A stretch of DNA of 5,205 bases, taken from positions 1 through 5,205 of the forward strand of contig JAHHQL010000033.1 of assembly GCA_020026415.1 (NCBI GenBank), written 5' to 3'. Under the pieces are notes generated by a model that did not search any database, was not told where the DNA came from, and saw only the letters and a list, made by a program, of their open reading frames with translations. Position numbers and translations under genes: made by a program. This document shows, in pieces, positions 1 through 4,972 of the stretch (the first letter of the stretch is position 1; every line of letters starts with the position of its first letter). The stretch is from Alistipes sp. (GTDB taxonomy: Bacteria; Bacteroidota; Bacteroidia; Bacteroidales; Rikenellaceae).

Positions 1-2
1 AA

Positions 3-20
3 TTGTGACGATACTCACAA
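3..20. promoter_or_regulatory. CRP/FNR-family-like palindrome
   Basis: The sequence reads TTGTGA, six bases, then TCACAA, a perfect 6+6 inverted repeat. The inner TGTGA-N6-TCACA is identical to the classical Escherichia coli CRP core. Bacteroidota encode Crp/Fnr-family regulators, so a binding site is plausible, but the gene it would control lies off the left edge or is not identifiable. No matching promoter was found beside it in the first 100 bases. It could also be a chance palindrome or part of a small hairpin. Confidence 0.35.
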
Positions 21-98
21 ACCTCTGTAAAGGTAGTGAATTTTGTCCAAACAAACCAGGCGATTTCAGACCATCTCACACGGTTGCCCCAACAAATA

Positions 99-133
99 AA
101 ATCCCCACTAATCGTATTGATTAACAGGGATTT
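99..133 (-). terminator. Intrinsic terminator after the DUF2795 gene
   Basis: A two-tier hairpin: an outer 7-bp stem (AAATCCC at 99-105 with GGGATTT at 127-133), a 3x3 internal loop, and an inner 5-bp stem (TAATC 109-113 with GATTA 119-123) closing a 5-base loop. Read on the minus strand, the hairpin is followed by a T-rich run (TTTTATTTGTT counting the stem end). It begins 27 bases past the stop codon at 161-163, which fits a terminator for that gene. The plus strand is also fairly T-rich after the stem, so it may work in both directions. Confidence 0.65.
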
Positions 134-160
134 ACATTAATTTCTTTGTCGATTTCTCGC

Positions 161-382
161 TTAATATTCCTCCTCGTTGAAGAAGAAGTCGTCTTTCGAC
201 GGGTAATCGGGCCAAATATCTTCAATAGATTCGTAAATATCGCCTTCATCTTCGATCTCCTGCAAATTTTCAAGAACTTCAAGCGGTGCGCCCGAACGAA
301 CGGCATAGTCAATCAATTCTTCTTTGGTGGCAGGCCATGGTGCATCCTCAAGTTTAGAGGCCAATTCAAGAGTCCAGTACAT
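161..382 (-). CDS. Small acidic DUF2795-family protein
   Basis: A 73-residue protein of unknown biochemical role. I recognise it from its Bacteroidota-wide pattern: an N-terminal MYWTLELA segment, a middle with WPATKEELIDYA and a following SGAPLEVLENLQ stretch, then IWPDYP and a tail ending FFFNEEEY. These are features of DUF2795-type proteins, whose function is unknown to me. It is extremely acidic, with 22 Asp/Glu against 4 Lys/Arg, and has no signal peptide or membrane segment, so it should be a soluble cytoplasmic protein. The ATG at 380-382 gives the family's usual start and length. It stands alone, with a well formed promoter at 458-487 and a terminator at 99-133. The overlapping reading frames here on both strands lack family features and are shadows. 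Confidence 0.88.
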   Translation of the reverse strand: MYWTLELASKLEDAPWPATKEELIDYAVRSGAPLEVLENLQEIEDEGDIYESIEDIWPDYPSKDDFFFNEEEY

Positions 383-457
383 GTTACAAAAGTTTTAGTT
401 TCCTAATATTCAGTTGTTTAAGTTCAAAGTGCATCGCGCACCTTTTAAATTGGATTG

Positions 458-487
458 CAAAAATATCATTTTTCCGGAAACCGCCAA
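458..487 (-). promoter_or_regulatory. Bacteroidota sigma-70 (sigma-ABfr) type promoter for the DUF2795 gene
   Basis: On the minus strand the -7 element TATTTTTG (458-465, matching TAnnTTTG) is preceded at exactly 19 bases by TTG (485-487), the consensus -33 element and spacing of Bacteroidota promoters. Transcription would start near 451, leaving a leader of roughly 70 bases before the ATG at 382. No Shine-Dalgarno is visible in it. The spacer holds the palindrome TTTCCGGAAA. Confidence 0.72.
471..480. promoter_or_regulatory. Perfect 10-bp palindrome inside the promoter spacer
   Basis: TTTCCGGAAA is a perfect palindrome lying wholly between the -33 and -7 elements of the DUF2795 promoter. 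A repressor bound here would block RNA polymerase, so it is a candidate operator. It is short, does not extend beyond 10 bases, and could be chance. Confidence 0.25.
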
Positions 488-566
488 GAAAAACTTCAAA
501 AATTTAACCTTATTTTGTTTTTTCAGGACAACAAAACACCTTAAATGAACATCTGCAAGAAACAGA

Positions 567-600
567 AAGATCCCCGTCGGTTTTCATCCGCAGGGATCTT
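567..600 (-). terminator. Probable terminator of the adenosyltransferase operon
   Basis: AAGATCCC (567-574) pairs perfectly with GGGATCTT (593-600). Inside, CGG (578-580) can pair with CCG (588-590). It lies 27 bases past the stop codon of the adenosyltransferase gene. On the minus strand it is followed by TCTGTTTCTTG, T-rich but interrupted, and preceded by an A-to-T run (eight or nine T on the minus strand near 610-618). On the plus strand no T tract follows, so minus-strand termination is the better reading. Confidence 0.6.
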
Positions 601-627
601 GTTTCATCCAAAAAAAAATCGGATTGT

Positions 628-1179
628 TTACGGAATCCAAAGGATCTCTTCCACCTCGAAATAATCCGTCAGGCGGCGACCCAACAGGTAGAAGTAATCA
701 GACAGGCGGTTCAGAAATTTCAGAGCCACAGGATCAACCCCATACTTTTGATCGGCACGCAACGCCTCCCGCTCGGCACGGCGGCACACCGTACGGCACA
801 CATGGCACAACGACACCGCCTTGTTACCGCCCGGAATCGTGAATTTGTCGATCGGGCGCACCTCAGCCTGCAAGGCGTCGATATGCTCCTCAACCCAAGA
901 AACGATCTCCTCAGGCAGCGGTTTGATCTTCGAGGATTCCTCCCCGCCCTTGGCCAGAGCAGCCTCCACGGACATCAGGCGCGAAAGAATCCAGTTCAAC
1001 TGACCGACATACTCCGCCAATGCGGCCTCATCGCGCATGAAATCGTTAAGCAATGCCGCACAGGCCGACAATTCATCGACCGTGCCATAAGCCTCGACAC
1101 GCTCGTCACTCTTGAATACACGCTCGCCGCCGATGAGCGACGTCGTTCCGCGATCTCCGGTTTTTGTATATACTTTCAT
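628..1179 (-). CDS. Cob(I)alamin adenosyltransferase, PduO type (cob(I)yrinic acid a,c-diamide adenosyltransferase)
   Basis: A complete 183-residue enzyme that transfers the 5'-deoxyadenosyl group of ATP to cob(I)alamin, giving adenosylcobalamin, the cofactor of enzymes such as methylmalonyl-CoA mutase. It is cytoplasmic and trimeric in characterised relatives. The family signatures are in order: the ATP-binding N terminus TKTGDRGTTSLIGGERV (5-21); YGTVDELSA (31-39), with the Asp that forms a conserved salt bridge; FTIPGG (113-118), whose Phe sits by the corrin ring in characterised PduO proteins; CRTVCRRAER (128-137), with the catalytic-region arginines; and LNRLSDY (156-162). Nothing essential is missing, and length is normal. 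The helix near 125-132 holds three Cys (125, 128, 132), one more than I expect from memory. Its ATG overlaps the upstream stop by one base (TGATG), so translation is probably coupled. A symbol is not assigned because cobO, pduO, eutT and mmaB naming varies. Confidence 0.95.
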   Translation of the reverse strand: MKVYTKTGDRGTTSLIGGERVFKSDERVEAYGTVDELSACAALLNDFMRDEAALAEYVGQLNWILSRLMSVEAALAKGGEESSKIKPLPEEIVSWVEEHIDALQAEVRPIDKFTIPGGNKAVSLCHVCRTVCRRAEREALRADQKYGVDPVALKFLNRLSDYFYLLGRRLTDYFEVEEILWIP

Positions 1180-1706
1180 CAGATTCTGAAGTGTTGTTTG
1201 GGCAAATGATTATTGAAAATCAACAGGTATCCCCGATTATCGACCGTCGTCGAAGGGTGACGCAACACAATCCCGTTGCACAGAGCCTCACGTTCGCGCG
1301 TGGCATAGGGATTCAGCACCGCAACCGTATGCCGTTCCGTCCGGGCACGCGCCATCAACTCAAGCAGTTCGCCATTGGACAACTGCTCCGAGGCGATCCA
1401 CAAATCGCCCTCCGCCACATCGTAGCCGCAACCCTTGTATCCGCAATGAATCGCCAGATTTTGCAACTGAACGGCACGCCGTTCGGGTACACCCTTTTCG
1501 ATCAGCAGATCATAAACCGTCCGATCCCCGTCCATAAGCGTTTTGCGCATGAACACCTCACGCACAATGGCATAGATGTAGGGCGAATGCACGCCATGCC
1601 CCCGAAAATAGGGCACACGCACCAATCGGTTTCCGAGCCTTGCGACCCGACCCGAAAGGTGAATCCCGTGAAGCGAGATTTCGATGGATGGCAGATGCAG
1701 TTTCAT
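1179..1706 (-). CDS. Hypothetical protein, apparently a shortened relative of Bacteroidota class I methyltransferases
   Basis: A 175-residue protein with no confident family name. Residues 33-52 contain YFRGHGVHSPYIYAIVREVF, with the HGVHSP motif that opens a group of Bacteroidota proteins annotated as class I SAM-dependent methyltransferases, usually about 240-260 residues as I recall. The C terminus (155-175), with VDNRGYLLIFNN and a closing KQHFRI, resembles the end of the same proteins. The part between is much shorter. I see no glycine-rich SAM-binding loop (GxGxG) after residue 80, only HCGYKGCGYD at 87-96, so catalysis by the usual mechanism is doubtful. The later segment (101-150) with DLWIASEQ and AVLNPYATRER could still form the back half of a Rossmann-like fold. 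It starts 17 bases after the flavoprotein stop and overlaps the adenosyltransferase start by one base, so it is expressed with both. The frame is intact, which argues against simple decay. No signal peptide or membrane segment is seen. Confidence 0.75.
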   Translation of the reverse strand: MKLHLPSIEISLHGIHLSGRVARLGNRLVRVPYFRGHGVHSPYIYAIVREVFMRKTLMDGDRTVYDLLIEKGVPERRAVQLQNLAIHCGYKGCGYDVAEGDLWIASEQLSNGELLELMARARTERHTVAVLNPYATREREALCNGIVLRHPSTTVDNRGYLLIFNNHLPKQHFRI

Positions 1707-1723
1707 GATCCGAAATCGTTTTT

Positions 1724-2995
1724 TTATTTTTTCAACATACCGGCCAATCGTCCCGTCGAGAATGCCACCTGAAGATTGTAACCGCCCGTATCGGCATCCA
1801 GATCAAGCACCTCGCCCGCAAAGTAAAGACCCTTGACCTTCAGCGACTCCATCGTGTAGGGGTTCACCTCGTCACAACGAACACCGCCTGCCGTCACGAC
1901 GGCATACTCGAACGGAGCATAATCCGTCACGGGCAATACCCAGCCCTTCAAGACCTTGACCAGACGCTCCAACTCTTCGTCGGTCACTCGCGAAATGTAA
2001 TTCTTCGAGTGGATGTCCAACTCCTTGGCCATGGGCAGCACCAGCGGTTTGGGCAGTAACTTACGCAGCAACTCCGCGAAGAACTCCGTGGGTTCCATCT
2101 CCTTGATCTCGCGGGCGATACGGTCACGCAGCACCTGCTCCGTGAGGGCGGGTTTCAGATCGAGCGAAATTTTCACCTTATGGCCGTCGATCAGAGCATC
2201 GACCGCCTTGCGGCTCATACGCAGGGCAACTGCCCCCTCGATACCGCGCGACGAGAAACCGATCTCGCCAAATTCGCTCTGCACCTCCTCGTTATCTATA
2301 TATAAGGTAGCATAAATATTGCGCAACAGGAAACGATCCAAACCCTTGATGAACGGATGTGTCGTAACGAGCGGGGTCAGTGAAGGACGCAACGGCTCGA
2401 TCGTGTGTCCGAGGTCGGCGGCAAACTGATAGCCGTCGCCCGTCGAACCCGTACCGGGATACGACACGCCGCCCGTGGCAAGGATGACCTGCGAACACTC
2501 CTCCTTACGCTCAAAACCGCGCTTGTTGATGTAACGCACGCCGAACACATGATCGCCCAGTGTCATGATCTCCGTCACGCGCGTGTTGTAGATGATCTTC
2601 ACGCCGTTCTCCACGCAGTAATCCAACAGGGCGTTGGCAATGTCCCATGCCTTGCCGCTCCGGGGATAAACCCGCTGTCCCTGCTCGATCTCCAACTTGC
2701 AGCCCTGACGCTCGAAAAAGCGGATTGCCGCACGGTTGTTAAATTCGGCAAAAGCCTGCTTGAAGAAGTCGGCATTGGCACGGAGGTGTTCCTTAAATTC
2801 CTCGGCAGGACGGGCATTCGTCACGTTACAACGCCCCTTACCCGAAATGCGCACCTTGCGTCCCGATTTCTCCATCTTCTCGATGAGTAACACGCGGTTA
2901 CCGTTATGTGCTGCGGTGCCCGCCGCCATCATGCCGGCGGCACCAGCTCCGATGACGATCACGTCAAAGGGCTTAAATTCTTCCATTTGTTCCAT
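1724..2995 (-). CDS. FAD-dependent oxidoreductase, HI0933/BaiN (aminoacetone oxidase) family
   Basis: A complete 423-residue flavoprotein of the HI0933-like family (YhiN/BaiN type). Seen in order: the Rossmann dinucleotide loop GAGAAG (16-21), with Glu39 at the end of the second strand for the FAD ribose; the family signature SGKGRCNVTN (51-60); ATGG (173-176), followed by YPGTGSTGDGY (179-189); GEIGFSSRGIEG (243-254); VTAGGV (367-372); and the C-terminal FAD-contact region LYFAGEVLDLDADTGGYNLQ (390-409). Some relatives (BaiN of Clostridium scindens) act in bile-acid dehydroxylation, but most have no proven substrate, so the reaction here is unknown. Two starts are possible: Met1 (2993-2995) and Met4 (2984-2986, 420 residues); the first lies only 8 bases beyond the -7 element. 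It is the first gene of the minus-strand operon. A role in supplying reduced cobalamin to the adenosyltransferase is only a guess from position. Confidence 0.93.
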   Translation of the reverse strand: MEQMEEFKPFDVIVIGAGAAGMMAAGTAAHNGNRVLLIEKMEKSGRKVRISGKGRCNVTNARPAEEFKEHLRANADFFKQAFAEFNNRAAIRFFERQGCKLEIEQGQRVYPRSGKAWDIANALLDYCVENGVKIIYNTRVTEIMTLGDHVFGVRYINKRGFERKEECSQVILATGGVSYPGTGSTGDGYQFAADLGHTIEPLRPSLTPLVTTHPFIKGLDRFLLRNIYATLYIDNEEVQSEFGEIGFSSRGIEGAVALRMSRKAVDALIDGHKVKISLDLKPALTEQVLRDRIAREIKEMEPTEFFAELLRKLLPKPLVLPMAKELDIHSKNYISRVTDEELERLVKVLKGWVLPVTDYAPFEYAVVTAGGVRCDEVNPYTMESLKVKGLYFAGEVLDLDADTGGYNLQVAFSTGRLAGMLKK

Positions 2996-3003
2996 CTTGG
3001 TTG

Positions 3004-3011
3004 CAAAGATA
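3004..3011 (-). promoter_or_regulatory. -7 element of the flavoprotein operon promoter, near-leaderless
   Basis: The minus strand reads TATCTTTG here, a full match to TAnnTTTG. Only eight bases (CAACCAAG) separate it from the ATG at 2993-2995. With the usual start a few bases past the element, the 5' leader would be about 0-4 bases for Met1, or about 9-13 bases if Met4 is used. At the expected -33 position (3031-3033) the minus strand reads CCG rather than TTG, so that element is weak. Confidence 0.5.
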
Positions 3012-3044
3012 CGGAATTATTTCGTTCTTTCGGGAAAAAATATT

Positions 3045-3052
3045 TATCTTTG
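3045..3052 (+). promoter_or_regulatory. -7 element of the nusB promoter
   Basis: TATCTTTG matches the Bacteroidota -7 consensus and is identical to the opposing element on the other strand. No clean TTG lies 19-20 bases upstream; the nearest is TTCG at 3021-3024. Transcription would start near 3058, giving a leader of about 30 bases to the ATG at 3088. This places the start inside the longer open frame that begins at 3001, which supports 3088 as the true nusB start. Confidence 0.6.
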
Positions 3053-3087
3053 TCCCCGCAAAAAGCAAACAAACGTTCTATACAATT

Positions 3088-4023
3088 ATGTTGAGCAGAA
3101 GATTACTCCGTATCAAGGTTCTTAAAGCATTATTCGCCCACATCAAGTCGGGCTCCGACAGTATGATCGCCTCGGAAAAAGCACTGATGGCATCCGTAAA
3201 CAAAGCATACGATCTCTATTTTCAAATGCTGACTCTTCCTGTTGAGCTCGTCAAATATGCTCACCAGCGTCAGAATCTCGCCAAACAAAAACGTCTGCCC
3301 ACTGCCGAAGACCTCAACCCCAACACCAAATTCGTCGATAACATCATCCTGTCGATGATCGCCGACAGCGACTCCGTGAACGATCACATCGCGGCCAACG
3401 GTCTGGGCTGGTCGCAGCATACAGACCTGATCCGCATCCTCTACAACCGCATGGTGCAGAGCGAATACTACCAGAAATACATGGCATCGGGCGAACGTAC
3501 GTTCGATGGCGACAAGGCCTTCGTCGAGGAGTTCTTCCGCGACATACAACACTCCGAGGAGTTGGACGACGCCCTTGAGGAGATGTCGGTTATGTGGTGC
3601 GACGACATGCCCTACATCCTGATGATGATCTCGCGCACGATCTCCGGCATCCGCACCTCCCACAACGACATCCGCATCGCATCGCAGTACAAGAGCGAGG
3701 AGGATCTCGAATTTGTGAAGATTCTGTTCGAGAAAACTTTGATCGACTTCGACAAGACGCAGGAGTACATCGAAAAATTCACCTCGAACTGGGATGTGGA
3801 ACGTATCGTATTCATGGATAATCTGATCATCGCCACGGCCATGACCGAACTTTTGCAGTTCCCGTCGATCCCCGTGAAGGTGACCCTCGACGAGTTCATC
3901 GAGATCTCGAAATACTACTCGACCCCGGGCAGCAGCACCTTTATCAACGGTGTATTGGACAAGATCGTCGAGTCGCTCAACGCCGAAGACCGCATCCGCA
4001 AGGCAGGCCGCGGTCTGATCTAA
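3088..4023 (+). CDS. nusB: Transcription antitermination factor NusB, long Bacteroidota form
   Basis: A 311-residue protein. NusB binds boxA RNA with ribosomal protein S10 (NusE) as part of the antitermination complex acting on rRNA operons. The canonical NusB domain is at the C terminus, about residues 205-297: a tryptophan-led NWDVERI (234-240), MDNLIIATAMTELL (243-256), IPVKVTLDEFIEISKYYST (261-279) and FINGVLDKI (285-293). The N terminus (SRRLLRIKVLKALFAH, 3-18) and the long helical middle, absent from the roughly 140-residue E. coli protein, are usual in this phylum. The frame is open from 3001, but the ATG at 3088 is chosen because the family starts with this segment and the upstream 29 codons contain the -7 element. 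It is followed 11 bases later by the DUF1573 gene, and nusB next to yajC is a common Bacteroidota arrangement. Confidence 0.94.
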   Translation: MLSRRLLRIKVLKALFAHIKSGSDSMIASEKALMASVNKAYDLYFQMLTLPVELVKYAHQRQNLAKQKRLPTAEDLNPNTKFVDNIILSMIADSDSVNDHIAANGLGWSQHTDLIRILYNRMVQSEYYQKYMASGERTFDGDKAFVEEFFRDIQHSEELDDALEEMSVMWCDDMPYILMMISRTISGIRTSHNDIRIASQYKSEEDLEFVKILFEKTLIDFDKTQEYIEKFTSNWDVERIVFMDNLIIATAMTELLQFPSIPVKVTLDEFIEISKYYSTPGSSTFINGVLDKIVESLNAEDRIRKAGRGLI

Positions 4024-4034
4024 TCCGAAGAAGG

Positions 4035-4463
4035 ATGTTACGCCAAATCACAATCCTTGTTTCAGTCCTGCTGCTCGTCTCGTGCGGTGGCGAAAAAAAA
4101 GCCCCCGAACAGATCGCCAAATCGGAAAACGCACTGACGATCCGCCTGTGCGATTCGCTGATCGAACGCGGCATCAGCGACACGCTCCGTTTCGGACACC
4201 TCCATTCGGGGGAGATTGCACACCTCGACTTTTGGATCGAGAACCGCACCCCGAAACCCGTCGTTCCGCTGATGGTCAAACGCACATGCGGTTGTACGGA
4301 CTTGGAGTACGATCAGAAGCCGATCGCCCCCGACGAGGAACGCCGTTGCCGCATCATCTTCGATTCGCGCGGCATTTACGGCTGGCAACTCAAGTTGATC
4401 GACCTCAAACTGGCGGGTTACGAACGCCCGGTGCGCCTGTTCATCGAAGCCGAAGTGGACTAA
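4035..4463 (+). CDS. DUF1573-family lipoprotein
   Basis: A 142-residue protein predicted to be exported and lipid-anchored. It begins with a short signal peptide (Arg3, then hydrophobic ITILVSVLLL) and a lipobox LVSC, with Cys17 as the modified residue. The mature part starts CGGEKKAPE. Residues 52-140 have the DUF1573 immunoglobulin-like pattern: RFGHLHSGEIAHLDFWIEN, the characteristic KRTCGCTDLEY (82-92), and the GIYGW turn (113-117) before the last strands. DUF1573 proteins are abundant in Bacteroidota; their function is not established. The CysGlyCys pair (85-87) is typical of the family. The gene lies 11 bases after nusB with GAAGAAGG immediately before the ATG, too close to act as a normal Shine-Dalgarno, so it is probably co-transcribed with nusB. 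No terminator is seen between it and yajC. Confidence 0.9.
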   Translation: MLRQITILVSVLLLVSCGGEKKAPEQIAKSENALTIRLCDSLIERGISDTLRFGHLHSGEIAHLDFWIENRTPKPVVPLMVKRTCGCTDLEYDQKPIAPDEERRCRIIFDSRGIYGWQLKLIDLKLAGYERPVRLFIEAEVD

Positions 4464-4476
4464 AGGAGGTACGGAT

Positions 4477-4506
4477 TTGGATATTTCACAATATTGCTTA
4501 ACTTTG
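4477..4506 (+). promoter_or_regulatory. Bacteroidota-type promoter for yajC
   Basis: TTG at 4477-4479 (within TTTGG) is followed, after exactly 19 bases, by TAACTTTG at 4499-4506, a full match to the TTG-N19-TAnnTTTG consensus. Transcription would begin near 4512, leaving a leader of about 40 AT-rich bases with no Shine-Dalgarno, as is normal for this phylum. yajC can therefore be expressed independently of nusB and the DUF1573 gene, in addition to any readthrough. Confidence 0.75.
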
Positions 4507-4552
4507 CATCGTTTAGAACAAGTAACTAACAATTTAAAAACCGAATAAAACT

Positions 4553-4864
4553 ATGATTAATTTCCTGCAAACCCCTCCTGCCCAAGCCGATTTCATGCAG
4601 AACTACGGCATGCTGATCATGATCGGTCTGATGATCCTCGTGATGTGGCTTTTCATGTGGCGTCCGGAGGCCAAGCGTCGCAAACAACTCCAGCAGTTCC
4701 GTGAAGGTTTGAAAAAAGGTGACAAAATCATCACCGCAGGCGGTATCTACGGCGTGGTCAAAGAGGTGAAGGAAACCACCCTGCTGATCGAGGTTGATGG
4801 GAACATCACGCTCCGCATCGACAAGAACATGGTCGTTGCCGACACTACCGATCTTCAGAAATAA
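4553..4864 (+). CDS. yajC: Preprotein translocase subunit YajC
   Basis: A complete 103-residue inner-membrane protein, the accessory Sec subunit that associates with SecDF and YidC. It has a short N-terminal tail, one transmembrane helix (about 19-36, rich in Met, Leu and Ile), and the family motif RPEAKRRK (37-44), which places the C-terminal part in the cytoplasm. The conserved LKKGDKIITAGGIYGVV (53-69) and a beta-rich end follow. Length is typical. The ATG at 4553 is chosen because it directly precedes the membrane helix at the usual distance and follows the promoter leader. The gene is last in the nusB, DUF1573, yajC group and is followed by a strong terminator, so the YbbR-like and coaE genes that often follow yajC in relatives are not here. 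Confidence 0.95.
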   Translation: MINFLQTPPAQADFMQNYGMLIMIGLMILVMWLFMWRPEAKRRKQLQQFREGLKKGDKIITAGGIYGVVKEVKETTLLIEVDGNITLRIDKNMVVADTTDLQK

Positions 4865-4916
4865 GACATATCTTGTCCCCGGACGGGGTTTTCTCCGCCC
4901 GACACAACACCACTAC

Positions 4917-4947
4917 GGGCTGTTCCCTTGGGAGCGGCCCTTATTTT
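4917..4947 (+). terminator. Strong intrinsic terminator after yajC
   Basis: A 10-bp stem (4917-4926 with 4931-4940; GGGCTGTTCC against GGAGCGGCCC, with two G-T wobbles) closes a CTTG tetraloop and is followed directly by TTATTTT. This is a textbook Rho-independent terminator 52 bases after the yajC stop. A weaker hairpin just upstream (CCCC 4877-4880, GGGG 4885-4888, then TTTT) may add to it. Confidence 0.82.
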
Positions 4948-4972
4948 ACGCAAAAATCACACACATCACATC

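Noticed and set aside
2..124. An open plus-strand frame of 40 codons from the left edge to a TAA at 122-124.
   Set aside because: It has no recognisable protein pattern and its end runs into the terminator hairpin. The opposite strand is equally open in the same register, so this is likely non-coding.
121..312. Minus-strand open frame of 63 codons, rich in Arg and Lys, overlapping the DUF2795 gene.
   Set aside because: It is an alternative frame of a recognised family member, with low-complexity basic composition, and it runs into the terminator.
513..536. AT-rich inverted repeat TTTTGTT / AACAAAA with a loop of about ten bases.
   Set aside because: Only seven weak pairs in an AT-rich intergenic stretch. 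It is neither at a gene end nor within a promoter, so chance is sufficient.
748..1209. Long plus-strand open frame opposite the adenosyltransferase gene; similar long frames lie opposite or within the flavoprotein, nusB and DUF1573 genes.
   Set aside because: These are shadows of GC-rich coding sequence. None shows family motifs, whereas the annotated genes do.
3001..3087. A 29-codon upstream extension of nusB from the ATG at 3001.
   Set aside because: It contains the TATCTTTG promoter element, is AT-rich unlike the gene body, and precedes the normal family N terminus at 3088.
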